DNA of 64,000 nucleotides, taken from NCBI GenBank assembly GCA_022661535.1, contig JAKULF010000003.1:4340001-4404000 (forward strand), written 5' to 3'. The stretch is from Eutypa lata (taxonomy: Eukaryota; Ascomycota; Sordariomycetes; Xylariales; Diatrypaceae). The notes beneath the pieces are model-generated. The model was not told the DNA's origin. It did no database searches and was given only the letters and a program-made list of their open reading frames with translations. Shown one piece after another: positions 11,535-22,995 of the stretch (positions are counted from its first letter, which is position 1; every line of letters starts with the position of its first letter). The position numbers were made by a program, and so were the translations under genes.

Positions 11535-12222
11535 AAGCTTGATATGCAATCTCATGGTCACCACCACATGTCAATATTTCCATTTTACACAGAGCACCTA
11601 AGTGAGACCACAATTATAGTCATCTATCTGTGAACAATGAGATGGGATTGTTCTGTTCGAGGCCGGATATTACAACCACGTTACCAAGAGGGTTAAACAA
11701 TTATCTTAATCAAATCAAAATCGGTAATGAGAATCAGTATATATGTAGCTAAATGCAAGTCATGGACCTTGTCCCCGGCCATCCTGCACCGATGACTGTC
11801 ATAGCCAAATAAATCTGGAACGTTATATATTTTGGTGCTACAAGTATCACGTACAAACAAATACATAACTACCTTTGCTCTCTTTGGTTCTAGCTGTGTG
11901 AAAAATGCCATATATCTGTTGATCTCATTGAATCCTATCGTGTGTACCTACAACCTACCCACTTCAGAGTTTTCAAGGTCCAACTCTGTATGAAAACCGT
12001 CTAGCTAGCACCCAATGCCATCTATTTGCGCATACGAAAGCAACCGCTTCATCACCACCCAAGCCCTCTCAGTAACTTCCAAGCAGTGGCAACATCGTTC
12101 GTGACACGATAAGGACTTACAAAACCCAATACGTGCAATTTCAAACGTCTCCGCGATGACCTGCTAACTACTGTGCGCTCATACTGTTTGATCCCTCCGT
12201 CCACCACGCCAGAAATCGGCCA
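11535..12222. other. Intergenic, about 690 bp
   Basis: Convergent 3' ends of the PTPA gene and the secreted low-complexity gene. AT-rich; no gene or clear element seen. Confidence 0.6.
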
Positions 12223-13512
12223 CTACCTATAAGCACGACTGGGGAGATGTACGACCGTCGCGATAGTCAGAAGGGTTGTGGGCGTATCTCCTCCAGTAGC
12301 GGGGCCCGACGTCGAGCCTTGGTCGCGGAGATGATCAGAGGATATCCATGCTACAAAGGGGCTGACGCTCAGCGGCAAGGCGGTCCCATCACCAGCTACA
12401 GCAGTTATGATAGAGGATAGCGGTGGTGACGTTGACGATGACAACAATGTAACCAGATCGGCATCGGCAGCAGCCCCAACAACAGCAGTCAGCACCGAGC
12501 CTGCCGTTGCAGTTGTTACAGCAGCAGCAGCAGCAGCAGCGGTCCCGTTCGCAGAGTTCGAAATACCCAGCGAGGGAAGACCGAACGACGATGGCGTGGC
12601 AGGGATGGTGCTTGTAGTTGCCGGTGCCACGCCCACGGTGGTACTCTCATTGCGGAACACCGAACTCGGGCTGCCGCTGCTGCTGTTGCTGCTAAAGACC
12701 GAGACGACCCACCTCCTCGTAGTGGTGATCGTGGCGGTCCGATCCAGCGTCATGGTGGTGGTAGCTGTAGTCATGATATCCACGGGACTATACTCAGCCT
12801 CCTCCAACTCCGCCGGGATGACGACGAGCTCACTTGTATCCTGTTGTTGTTGTTGTTGTTGTTGTGCGCCTAGCCCTCCCTCCTCTGGTAGCGGCTGAGC
12901 TTGGGGAGAAGAAGGAGAAGGTGCCGGGCCGGCGGCGGCGGCGGCTGTTACCGTCTCGGTGCGCGTGATGAACACGGTGCGGATGTCGGTCGTGGTGGTC
13001 GTCAGGACGGACGTGAAGATGGCGCAGGGCTTGGTGGGGATGTTGGGTAATGCTGGTGGTGGTAGCGTAGGCGCCGCGGTGACGGCAGCTGTCGTTCGCG
13101 GCGTCGTTAACCTTGTGGTTGTGCTCGCTTTTGCGTATGCCCGAGTAGTGGTGGTGGTAGTAATAGTAGTATTAAGCCCGAAGGAGCTGATTATGCTGCT
13201 GCTGCTGCTGCTGCTACTGCCGCTGAACGAAGCCGCGGCAGTGGATGGCATGAGCGAAAGTATTATAGCTCCACCGCCGCCGCCGCCACCATCACCATCA
13301 CCAGGGGCTACCAGCCCCTCGGGAGAATGTTTAACAAGTAGGTGGTCTATCGTGTTATCGTCTCTCTTCTCTAGGTGGTCCGCTCGCTTGTGTAGGGCCT
13401 CGGGCCTCTCCCGGGACCCCTTATTGTAGTCACGGGGAGGGTTGTGCGGAGCGCCGCGGACCTGGATTGATACGAGAGCGCACAGCGCGCCGAGATAGGC
13501 GACCGGAACCAT
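12223..13512 (-). CDS. Secreted Ser/Thr/Ala-rich low-complexity protein, 429 aa, with Kex2-type sites
   Basis: The N-terminus MVPVAYLGALCALVSIQVRG is a classical signal peptide with likely cleavage before AP. Two dibasic motifs, HKR|AD and EKR|DD, at about residues 41-51 look like Kex2 processing sites, suggesting a propeptide. The mature part is dominated by homopolymer runs: Gly (near 75), Ser (near 98-107), Thr (ITTTTTT), Gln (8) and Ala, with TTTTTD and TTTTMTLD segments likely O-glycosylated. No enzyme domain and no clear C-terminal GPI signal. Start context CAACATGG is strong. Trinucleotide repeats make shadow frames on the opposite strand. Probably a cell-surface or secreted mucin-like protein; function unknown. 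Confidence 0.66.
   Translation of the reverse strand: MVPVAYLGALCALVSIQVRGAPHNPPRDYNKGSRERPEALHKRADHLEKRDDNTIDHLLVKHSPEGLVAPGDGDGGGGGGGAIILSLMPSTAAASFSGSSSSSSSSIISSFGLNTTITTTTTTRAYAKASTTTRLTTPRTTAAVTAAPTLPPPALPNIPTKPCAIFTSVLTTTTTDIRTVFITRTETVTAAAAAGPAPSPSSPQAQPLPEEGGLGAQQQQQQQQDTSELVVIPAELEEAEYSPVDIMTTATTTMTLDRTATITTTRRWVVSVFSSNSSSGSPSSVFRNESTTVGVAPATTSTIPATPSSFGLPSLGISNSANGTAAAAAAAVTTATAGSVLTAVVGAAADADLVTLLSSSTSPPLSSIITAVAGDGTALPLSVSPFVAWISSDHLRDQGSTSGPATGGDTPTTLLTIATVVHLPSRAYR
12519..12540. repeat. (GCA)n coding microsatellite (poly-Ala)
   Basis: Run of CAG/GCA trinucleotides encoding alanines in the minus-strand secreted protein; likely length-variable. Confidence 0.75.
12842..12864. repeat. 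(TTG)n coding microsatellite (poly-Gln on minus strand)
   Basis: Consecutive TTG triplets read as CAA (Gln) codons in the secreted protein. Confidence 0.8.
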
Positions 13513-14227
13513 GTTGACTATTTTAATTAGGCTGTTTCTTGTGATTGTTTACTTCTTCTCCCCCCAAGAATGAATGAATGAATGAATGAATGAATGAAGA
13601 GAAGTGAATATGATCTTGGAGGGTAAATAACAGACAACATGATGGAACCGCACAGCTTCGTCCTCGGAAGGACTATTGTCACATTTTATGTCATTATGAA
13701 GATTATTGGAAGGGGCTATTATTGTGTTCATAGATGATCCTTAAGGGGGTTGGGTTTGACATCTAGAGTCTCTAGCGGGAGGTCTCAGTCTGCAACCAGA
13801 CTAGGCGAAGAGGTATGGATGGAATGGAATTTCAACATTTCGTTTAAAGGGGAGCTGAAACCTTCCCTTGAATAGCATTTCACCAAAAATAGCACACCAT
13901 AAAGTACAGAATTTCCCTGTCATAGTCTGTATTCAACGCTATAGAGCGTCGGGCATAGGGAGTGAGACCCGTAGTCGCAACTCGACCCTAATGCCTTTTA
14001 GAAGCGCTTGCGCTATACCAATGCTTGCCAATGTTTATGTAATGCATCGCCTGGCGATAAAAATGCAAATGCAAGAGGGTATCAAAGCAACCTTAATAGA
14101 ACGCCTCAACCCCGCTGAGCGAAATCAAAAATGCTAGTCATATTCGTCTTGAATCCGTCCTTGCGCATCGTGTCGTCACTGTCCTCTGCCATTTTGAACA
14201 TGCCATCTAGTCTCAGAACAAGGCCTT
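13513..14227. other. Intergenic between two minus-strand genes
   Basis: Holds the upstream region of the secreted protein gene, including a GAAT repeat, and the 3' flank of the proline-rich protein gene. An open frame at 13868-14137 (+) has no recognisable content. Confidence 0.55.
13568..13597. repeat. (GAAT)n microsatellite
   Basis: About seven GAAT units about 55 bp upstream of the secreted protein's start codon, probably in its promoter or 5' leader. Confidence 0.85.
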
Positions 14228-15187
14228 TCAATCCTCCCAGATCGTCTCTAGATCGAGGTCACCGCGTCTTTCTGCGCCACAAACACTCCACCTCTTACGT
14301 TTGTCTCTTGAACCGAGTACTAGAGCTCTGCCACGCAGAGACATATCCAAGTTATTGCGCCCTTTGGACTCAGCCGAGTCCCCTCTCTCGGCAGCGTCTG
14401 CAGCTGCCTTTAATTGTGCGATCCTCTCAGCCTCTAGAGCCGCCTCCTCGGCATCTGGAGAGTCGGGTATTGTCTCGAGGCTCGAGATACTTGGACTACG
14501 CGATCTAATGGAGCTTGGCGTGGATGGCATAGATGATGGCGGTTGATAACTGGGAAAACCATAGCTAATAGGCACCCCTTCAGGTATGGAAGACGGAGAA
14601 CTGGTTATGCTCAATGGGGTCCCGGGCAGTGAAGGTACCGAGCCGGCTCCCTGGTAAGGCGAAGTATACCGAGGAGATATAGTGTTTGAAGCCGACATTC
14701 CTAGGATTGGAGAGCTGCTTCGCTCGACATGTCTTTTGTCTGCATCTAGTACCGAAGTGCGTATAGGTGAGTCAGGAGGGAAAGCCTCATCAGCGGGTCT
14801 CCGTGGTGTGCGATTCCTGCTAGGCGATTTAGCCGGGCTGGCAGGGCGGAGAGGAGGCGGGTATAATATGCGGCCAGTGCCGTCAACACCAGGCATAGAC
14901 CGAGTTCGTCCCATGCTAGGTACTGTTAAACTGGCGGCCGACTTGGACCGAGTATGTGTACCAGATAGAGGAGAGGTAGTCCGAGGCCTGTATGGAAGGG
15001 ACATAGCAGCATTGAGCCAGGAAGGCGAACTAGGCGATATAGGCTCAGTAGACCTACGTACGTAGGGAGGCTTCCGGTTCGGGTCGGAGTCGTTGGCGAT
15101 GATGGGCGCGGGTTGCTGCAAGCGTAGTGCCGGTAACGGGGAGGAACGGAACTCTTCCATCCTCTCCGTCTCGGGAACAGGCTCCAT
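14228..15187 (-). CDS. Basic proline-rich, disordered fungal protein, 319 aa
   Basis: Intronless ORF with Ser, Pro and Arg making up much of the sequence; motifs such as SPSSPSWLNAAMSLPYRP, RSRSPSISSLETIPDSPD and many SP/TP pairs suggest a disordered, heavily phosphorylated protein. An Ala/Glu-rich probable helix (EEAALEAERIAQLKAAADAA) lies near residue 250. The protein ends in a compact conserved-looking tail, RKRWSVCGAERRGDLDLE then TIWED, which I associate with proteins annotated 'basic proline-rich protein' in related fungi. No enzymatic domain. Function unknown; a scaffold or signalling role is only a guess. Confidence 0.8.
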   Translation of the reverse strand: MEPVPETERMEEFRSSPLPALRLQQPAPIIANDSDPNRKPPYVRRSTEPISPSSPSWLNAAMSLPYRPRTTSPLSGTHTRSKSAASLTVPSMGRTRSMPGVDGTGRILYPPPLRPASPAKSPSRNRTPRRPADEAFPPDSPIRTSVLDADKRHVERSSSPILGMSASNTISPRYTSPYQGAGSVPSLPGTPLSITSSPSSIPEGVPISYGFPSYQPPSSMPSTPSSIRSRSPSISSLETIPDSPDAEEAALEAERIAQLKAAADAAERGDSAESKGRNNLDMSLRGRALVLGSRDKRKRWSVCGAERRGDLDLETIWED

Positions 15188-16683
15188 CGTGGGTCCTGGG
15201 AGTAGCCTGAGCTTCTAGTTCGACTTGGAGCCCATGGAACGCGACGACTCTGTTTAGCAGATGACCTTGGAAGAACCAGTCTTCAAAAATAGTTCTTAAG
15301 ATTGTATGCGTAGCGTGTAACAAGAAAGTGAACAAGTCGGGTATGGTCAACGACTTCGTAATGTGGGTCACAAAGCGCGATGGTATGAGCACGTACACAA
15401 ACCCGTTGCAAGGTAGAGTGGCGACTACTGTGAAACGGTAGGCAAGAGGCGTATTTTCCAGAAGGGCAGAAAGAGGTTGGATGTGACTGCCAGATAGAAC
15501 GTAGCGAATCTGTTGTCTAACTATCGGTAGGAAGTTCTCTCGTTTCTAAGAGCTTACCCACAGTGTATTTCAATGTATGGTGGTCGGATCTCTGTAGTAG
15601 CAGTCCAAAGCCAGCAAAAGCTTGTCTTAGGTGAGCTACTACTAATGAAAAGTGATAGACTTGGGCGAACAATCACAAGAATAAGACAGCTGCCGTGTAA
15701 CCCGTCTCAGTCCTGCACTCTCGTTGTTATAGCATCCAAGACCGTGAGCATTATGTGATACCGGAGAAAACACGCATCACCATGTATGGAAAGAAGCGGT
15801 CGAAGGGAAGGGACACGCGGTGGGCGATGCTCCCTTCTTTACCTAGGCGAGCAAGTACCTAACTTGGACGGCCTAGATAATTGTCGCCGGAGTTGCTGAT
15901 GTGTTTAATTCAAGTATGTTGAGAGGGAAGAGCAGAGGTGACAATAGAGTTAAAGAGGTGAATAGTTAAACGGAAGAAAAGAACGACCCGCAGACTGAAG
16001 GGACAGCAGATGTAGAGTACTTGGGTGGTAGTTAGTCTCAACCAGGTCGTGACAGGAAAGAGTCAGAGAGAGACGTGATAGGTTGTAAAGTTGTATGTTG
16101 TAGTTTAGGTTAATAGGTGATAGGTGAAAGGTGAATGGCGAATGGCGAATGATGGATGAATGGTGCGAGCCTGCGAGGGGACTTTTTGGCGTGTCTTAGA
16201 ATGCGCCGAGAGCACGGGCGGATGGGCCTTGTCTGGGTAGTGAATGGGGTAGATTAAACTAATTACAGGGGTTTCTGCACCTGAGTTGCCTCACGAGACA
16301 GGTGTCGAGGACGACCGGCTAATGCCCCTTAGTGGTCGCCTCCCGCTAGACTATTCTAGATTAGGACCTAGAATCGCTACCGATTTGGGGGGTCGTAGCA
16401 AACTGCACGAACTGTCACGGAACTTGCCCAATTTTGAATTGTAGTTAATCCAGGACTGCTTTATCTAACAGATATGCTTAAGTTTGTACGTAGGTGAGTA
16501 ATATCGGGGAATTTTGTTGCTCACATGTATGCAAGTTATAACTCAGTATCTAATTTTCCTATTGTCTTTATTTGCTAATTGTTATCTAGAGCTCTCTGGG
16601 TGCCCTCATCAATGTTGCAAACCATGCTCCTAATATACATACACGGAGCCACCTGATCTGATATGTATGGGATAAATGACTAA

Positions 16684-16709
16684 TACCTACCTACATATGT
16701 AGGTAGGTA
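16684..16709. repeat. 26-bp perfect palindrome (TACCTACCTACAT|ATGTAGGTAGGTA)
   Basis: Every base from 16684 to 16696 pairs with its mirror from 16709 to 16697, centred on CATATG. It is one of many dispersed TACCTA/TAGGTA elements in the spacers of this window. Confidence 0.9.
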
Positions 16710-17866
16710 CTGTTATAACTGTTAAGTTAAGACAACGACAACATGTATAGAGGCAAGTCATATCAGTCAATAATAGAAAGAATTGTCATAATTCATTCCA
16801 TTGCTGTCTGGTTACCTGTGTATCTCAGATACATTAGGCCGACAGGGGGTTTATTAGTTAGCAGCTACCTCTCCTTGGTTTGAATATTGTTCTCACCAAG
16901 TCTGAACTGAGACCGCTTCTAACCACCTCGTATTGGATATGAACAAGGCCTCTCCTTAACTACCCAATGCTAATGAGCGTGCATACATACATAGTCTAGT
17001 CTACTGCAAAGCATTAAATGCTATTCAGTAAGCTTGATAAGGTCACCGCTCATAACAATGCGTTCGGGTTTCGAAATAGTTGCATATCGTATCCGACGTG
17101 GCATGAATTGCTAAGGACTGAAGGGGTTGTGAATCTGTCGGTGACCCCTAGTTAGCACGGCATAAGCATGAAGTTGTAAGTGGGTAAGTTTCTGGCCTAG
17201 GATACCTAGACCAATGAGATACAAGACGTCGAGCATTGATCTTCTAGAACCGCCACGCCCCATGACATTTAGTCAGCCGTTCTAGAATTTCTGTTAGCTA
17301 CCTGTTATTACAGAATAACTACCTACTAGGTAAAACAGACACCGGTCAGGAATAACAAAGTGCCAGATAACTATATATCTGATGCTGCCTATGTACATAA
17401 CAGTTACGCTCGCTATATACATACCTATGTGTACATGGTTTCCCTAGATGTAGGTATGCAGATCTGGTCTCGGTTGTTGCAACGCTCAAGAACTCCCTAC
17501 GAATCGTTGTCAAAGAACTGCAACAATGCTAAGCTTCTCAGGTGATGAACCATGCAACCTGGCTTCATCTACATTCCAAGGGTCCAAATAAGTGGCTAAC
17601 TCTAGTGTTCTGACTCTGGACAAGATAGCCGAGGTGGCAGGGTGGGGGAGAATGTCGCTAACTTAACTCCTTAACTGTTTTCCATACCTATATGTATGCG
17701 CATAAGGCGCGAGCAAGTGATAACCTCGAGGGAGTGCTCCCTACATAGTTACTTGTTTTGTTTGCTTGTGCAACCTCCTGCTACTGTAAAGGCCGAGAGA
17801 TCAACCTGCAATCCCTTAGTTGGCATTTTGAAAGTGGTTCATTGATGATCCTAGGGACCAATTGTA

Positions 17867-17899
17867 CTACCTACCTACCTACATACATACATACATACA
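17867..17899. repeat. (CTAC)n(CATA)n compound repeat
   Basis: Several CTAC units pass directly into several ATAC units. The same family of tetranucleotides occurs at 20141-20164 and 35836-35854. Confidence 0.8.
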
Positions 17900-20140
17900 T
17901 GGAGGTCGCCGGAAGGCTTCCGGAGAGTCGGGATTCCACATCCGGGTCATGTATGTTTCCTCATGTCACCATAACGATTTCCTATTGGAGAACTATTGCC
18001 ACAATGAATGTTAGTTGCTGCAAGATAATGTATTATGAAGATCTCATTGCATATAATTGTCTACCTAAGTGTCACTACTAGTCAGCTAGTGAACTCTACG
18101 GTGAGGCGTTGGAGACAGGGCAACAACGCTAAACTGACGGAGGGCAACCAGAATGAGCTTATGAAGACAAGCGTCAGCTTGAATGAAGAAAGCAAAATAC
18201 ATGTAAGTTGGCGCTCGGATCTGATATTTGAACTGAAGTCTTCTCCGGCGGATTTTATAGGTCCCAAAACAGTACAGTTGGCATGCTTGTTGGAACACGA
18301 AGTCACTATCATTATTGGTACTCTAGTGATAGGAGTAAATGTCGCCCCTTTTTCAACTGGCCAACAAGCCCCACTTTGGTCGTCCTTCTCGCCATTATGT
18401 GCTTGAATTATACCAAGCTTTAGCAGAACTATATAAATGGCTATTGAGGTATTAATGAGAGTGGTAAGATCTATTATCTTGTAGTTCTTTGCTCTTTCTT
18501 TACTTTTCCTATGATTTGTTCGCATAGCTCTTGTTGGTTTACTCTGCCATTTTGACCTAGCATTGACTAAATATATTGTAAGGCCGTGATACTTAGAGTC
18601 TGTAAATGGTGATATCCCTTAAAGCTAAGCACAGAAACTTGTAAGTACATTTTGGCTTTGTTAGACCAGGGATATATCTCTTTACACTCGGTGATTACGA
18701 ACAACGGCATGGTTAAGTATGAGGCCTAGGCCTAGGACATATAACTTCCAGTTGTAAATATTTTTGGCTTTCTGACGTTCGGAGCAGGTTTCATAGCGTG
18801 TATAATAAGTTAGATGCAAACAACTCTGAGCTTAGATGACTGTATTAATTTAGTAGCATTTCTACGATTTATACTAGGGATAGATTACAGCATATATATT
18901 CTTCTTGAATATGCTAGGGGTTCTAGACCGCATTTTACGTATATCCCCAAGCAAGAAAAGCACAATTTGGGTGTTGCTAGACTTGAAGTTATCCTAAGCA
19001 CCTCAGGATTTATTTACGGATGTGATACGATGGGCAGTTATTTAACATGACATAGACTCCATGCCGGTCTCAAGCCAAGATATTTTCTGTGCGAGATGTT
19101 GTCGTACCTGTGCTATTAATGAGCGGTGCTTGAAGACTAAACTTTGGTGCTTTTCCCAGAGTGTTTTTAATCTCATGACGACTAGACCTGGCCAGAATCA
19201 TTTTCCGTCCTGAGTTGTCACTGAATAAACATATCATAGCGAGGTGAGTCCTATCAAAATAGTATCTTAGTCGGAAAACCGTTTAGTAGAAAACGAACGT
19301 TTATGTCAACATAAGGGGAATATCTAAGTTGATGGGTAAAGCTATAAGAGTGGAATTATGTCTTTGTTTTGCTGCTGTAGTTCAGCTTAAAGAGGCAATC
19401 GAATAAGCTGAGGTTGATAATACATAGAAAAGAATGACCTAAGCTCAAGTTTCCTTGGATAGCTGTATTGGACGAGCCTTAACCTACCACCATCAACTTG
19501 TTAACACAAGCCGTTTGCTGGGACATGGTGACATGATCTACACAATGAACAACGCTACAGAGATGTACTCACCAGTACGGTTACGTTGAATCTTAATGGA
19601 ATAGCTGAGTGAATGCCCAATTTTTCTAATAGCACCATCGGATTAGCCATATGGCCACAGCTGATATGGAGGTGTCCGAGAATATAGTCATACAAACCTT
19701 GGGGACTAAATGATGAAGGCACACAAATCATACCCCTACTACGATATGGGCCAACTTAAGATAGTCTATACTTTCATGGGTTTCATATACTTATATCTAT
19801 TACAACATTCAAAAACATATAGCAATATAAAACCGGTCTCTTTTCTCTTATTACTGTCTGGTAGGCAGTTGGTGATTAAGGGTCAAGGATGCGGATCACG
19901 TTATTACCTGTCGCTGCTATTCTAAAGTCATAATCACGCTAAGGTAAGCTAGCAGAAGTAGTTTAATTTTCTTGGCTCCTACGCTCGTCATTTCAGCCCA
20001 GTCCTTTGGCCTTAACTTACAGCCCGTGGGATTGGCTCACATAATCGAATCCATCAGTGATGTTCTCCACTAAAAGGAGGAAATTGACCACGGTAGCTCA
20101 ATCAAAATCCTATCACGAACGTTTTACCATCCCTCGACGT

Positions 20141-20164
20141 GTATGTATGTATGTATGTATGTAG
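20141..20164. repeat. (GTAT)n microsatellite
   Basis: About six GTAT units in the upstream flank of MNN9, followed closely by a near-palindromic GGTACATATGTATGTACC. Confidence 0.85.
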
Positions 20165-20735
20165 TATTACTATGGCTTGGTACATATGTATGTACCTACC
20201 TAAAGACCCCTACACGAGCCGCCATTTCTCCGGCTAACTCGCTCATGGCTAGTCTAACCACTCCTAATGCACCTATGTACTAAGGTTATTATTTCACCGT
20301 ATTGCTTGACGAAATTTGTTCGCGCCTTTTTGAGTATTTGGTATAGTTAGTTACACGCTCACAATTTCAATCTCATGGATCGATTAGCGTTATAGCGAAA
20401 AGTGCTCAATGCCTCTTCAGATACCAAATAATTAACTATTGGGTTGTGTAATACAATACACCTTGAATGGCTCGTGTTAACTTAGCGATTAGATACATGC
20501 CTACCGTCTCACCCTACCTACCTCTGGTTAGCCTAAACGGTTAACGTGAACGTGAAAGGGTCGCTAATTGATGGCTACTTGTACCTGTTCTAAATAAAAC
20601 ATCATCAAAAATCTTGCAACCAAACCCCCCCCCCCTTACCGAACATCCCTACGCACCATATCACATTCATATGTTGCCTACGCAAACGCCGACGTCGACA
20701 CCGACCCTCGACTGAATCGACAATAACGATTAACG

Positions 20736-21885
20736 ATGGCGTGCCCCATGGGGCCGGTCCGTCTCCGGAAAACAAATTACCTGACATTGTTCATCGGGGC
20801 CGTCTTATGTCTCTTTATCATCTACTTCCTCTCCCACAGTACCCCCTCCGATCCGCAAACTGCCTCCTCCAGCAAACCCTCTACCCGGAAACCCACCAAA
20901 TCTACCCTGATTCCCGCTCGACCGCCTGTCAATCGCTACAATCTCAACAATGTTACCATTACCGCCGACCCCATCGGAAACCAAGAGAAGGTTCTCATTC
21001 TCACCCCTATGGCGCGGTTCTACCCCGAGTACTGGGAGAATCTGGTCTCGCTCAACTATCCCCACAATCTTATAAATCTCGGCTTTATCCTACCGAAGAA
21101 CAAGGAGGGCAATGCTGCGACAACGGCTCTACAGGCCGCCATCACTAAGACCCAGACAGGACCCGTTGATAAGCGCTTCAAGAGCATCGTCATCGAGCGC
21201 CAGGACTTCGATGCGCCTCTGGCGTCCCAGGATGAGAGTGAGCGGCATAAGATGGAGAACCAGAAGGCCAGGCGTTCCGCCATGGCCAGGGCGCGCAACT
21301 CGCTGTTATTTACGACGCTGGGCATAGAAACCTCCTGGGTCCTATGGCTGGACGCCGATATCATCGAGGCGCCGAAGACCTTGATTCAAGATCTCGCCGC
21401 CCACGACAAACCGATCATCGTGCCCAACTGCTACCAGAGATACAACGACCCCGAAACCGGCAAGCCTGCGGAGCGACCCTACGACTTCAACAACTGGCAG
21501 GATAGCCCGACGGCCCAGGAGATAGGCTCAAAGATGGGCCCAGACGACATAATCCTAGAGGGCTACTCGGAGATGGCCACTTACCGAGCGCTGATGGCCT
21601 ACATGGCGGACCAACAAAGCGACGTAAATTCCGAAGTGCCGCTAGATGGCGTAGGAGGTACGACGTTGTTAGTGAGAGCGGACGTCCACCGAGACGGCGC
21701 CATGTTCCCGCCTTTCCCCTTCTACCATCTGATCGAGACCGAGGGGTTTGCGAAGATGGCGAAGAGGTTAGGCTGGCATGCTACGGGCTTGCCAAACTAC
21801 AAGGTAATTTAATTCTTCCTGGACGTATCAAAAAGCCGCGCCACAGACTCACACATTAATATAGGTTTACCACTACAACGAGTGA
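20736..21885 (+). CDS. MNN9: Mnn9-type mannosyltransferase (Anp1/Van1/Mnn9 family), 362 aa
   Basis: Golgi type II membrane glycosyltransferase subunit of the mannan polymerase complex, extending the alpha-1,6-mannan backbone of N-glycans. Two exons: 20736-21803 and 21865-21885, the second encoding only VYHYNE plus stop; intron 61 bp. A short cytoplasmic basic tail (RLRKTN) precedes one membrane anchor at about 14-32 (LTLFIGAVLCLFIIYFLS). The lumenal domain starts near VLILTPMARFYPEYWENL, the Mnn9-type version of the family motif, and carries LWLDADIIEAP with the DxD metal-binding motif at D206/D208. The end GLPNYKVYHYNE is typical of the family. Length agrees with fungal Mnn9. Confidence 0.95.
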
Positions 21886-22340
21886 ACGTGGGGGATGGAT
21901 GAAGCCTATATTTTTTTTTAAAAACATTATAGAACAAAAGACGCGCTGCAATCACCAGTTCTTCGATGGCACTGCGTTTGTGGATTGACAAATTATGAAT
22001 GGGGAGAGCGTACCTTGTTTTTCCCGACGGCTCATATACGTCGAATTTTTTTTTAAAACCCTTGAAGCCGGCAGGAGTGTAGCGCTCATGTAGTATATTA
22101 CGCAATGTTACGAGGAAGGATTCCGGCTCTGGCGCAGACCCTTCGAGATAGGGCGGGCTGGCTGTTCCGACTTGGAGTGCTTGTACCAGTAGTAAATGAT
22201 GGGGGAAATTCGAATGAATCGGACAGCTCTGGGGGAACCATGATGTATTTGCACTTCATTGGCATGGACGAGGGACGACTTAAAACGAGGCTTCTCTTAA
22301 TGCCTGCTTCACACAAAATGGAAATTGGTGGGATGATGAT

Positions 22341-22379
22341 GACGGTGGTGGTAGTGGTAGTGGTAGTGGTGGTGGTGGT
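22341..22379. repeat. GGTGGT/AGTGGT trinucleotide repeat
   Basis: Imperfect GGT/AGT array in non-coding sequence. Confidence 0.85.
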
Positions 22380-22719
22380 TTAGCTGAACAACTCATAGAC
22401 CGACTAGATATAGTCGTAGTAGTACTTCATTGTTCTTTTGGAGTGCAAATATGCAAATCCCGAATGCTTTTTTTTGGTTGAAGTTCAATCAGGGTCTCAT
22501 CCATAGTGGACGAATATATAAATGCAAAAGACTCGAAGTCTCTTCGTGTTTCCCCCAAGTGGTCGAAAAAAAGTCCACGTTCCAACGCCTGGCTACCTGC
22601 CTTAGGATAGATACAATCTGCGCCCTCTTCCCCTCCCTTTCGACGCCCATTATACAACCCATCCATTACCAGGGCATGTATACCCTGAATTCACGTCGTT
22701 TTGTAACCGAACCGACCGT

Positions 22720-22744
22720 CCGCCCGCCCGCCCGCCCGCCCGCC
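22720..22744. repeat. (CCCG)n microsatellite
   Basis: About six CGCC/CCCG units, a GC-only repeat unusual among the AT-rich spacers here. Confidence 0.85.
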
Positions 22745-22917
22745 GAACCAACAAATCAAAGCAATCCTGCCGTAATCATCTCCGAGATCTTTTTTCCCCA
22801 CATCTCACAACCCCTTATTTGTCTCCTGTTATGTATTACCTCCTCTTTGCGACTCTTCGCCCTTTCCCACTTCCTCCTCTCTATTGTAACAAACCCCCCA
22901 TCCTCATCCCCACTCCC

Positions 22918-22943
22918 AACCAACCAACCAACCAACCAACCCC
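22918..22943. repeat. (CAAC)n microsatellite
   Basis: About six AACC units just beyond the PEX4 stop codon. The complementary (GGTT)n occurs at 56087-56112 beyond the hydrolase gene. Confidence 0.85.
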
Positions 22944-22995
22944 AACTTGGGAGGAGGAAGGGAAAGGAGAAAAAGAAAATAACAACGAATTCGTT

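Larger units (their letters stand above)
15188..20735. other. 5.5 kb gene-poor AT-rich region
   Basis: No gene supported. It includes the upstream region of the proline-rich gene (15188 to about 16200) and a long AT-rich stretch with many TACCTA/TAGGTA/TACATA motifs, among them a 26-bp perfect palindrome at 16684-16709. At 18035-18525 both strands carry open frames over 120 codons, without recognisable domains. No terminal inverted repeats or reverse-transcriptase/transposase motifs were seen. Confidence 0.6.
21886..22995. other. Intergenic between convergent MNN9 and PEX4, repeat-rich
   Basis: Holds the 3' flanks of both genes and several simple repeats (GGT/AGT, CGCC and CAAC). Open frames at 22105-22383 and 22430-23161 are driven by repeats and lack recognisable domains. 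Confidence 0.6.

Noticed and set aside
12407..13429. Two plus-strand Val-rich frames opposite the secreted protein
   Set aside because: They arise from trinucleotide repeats read in reverse; no start context or domains. The minus frame has a signal peptide.
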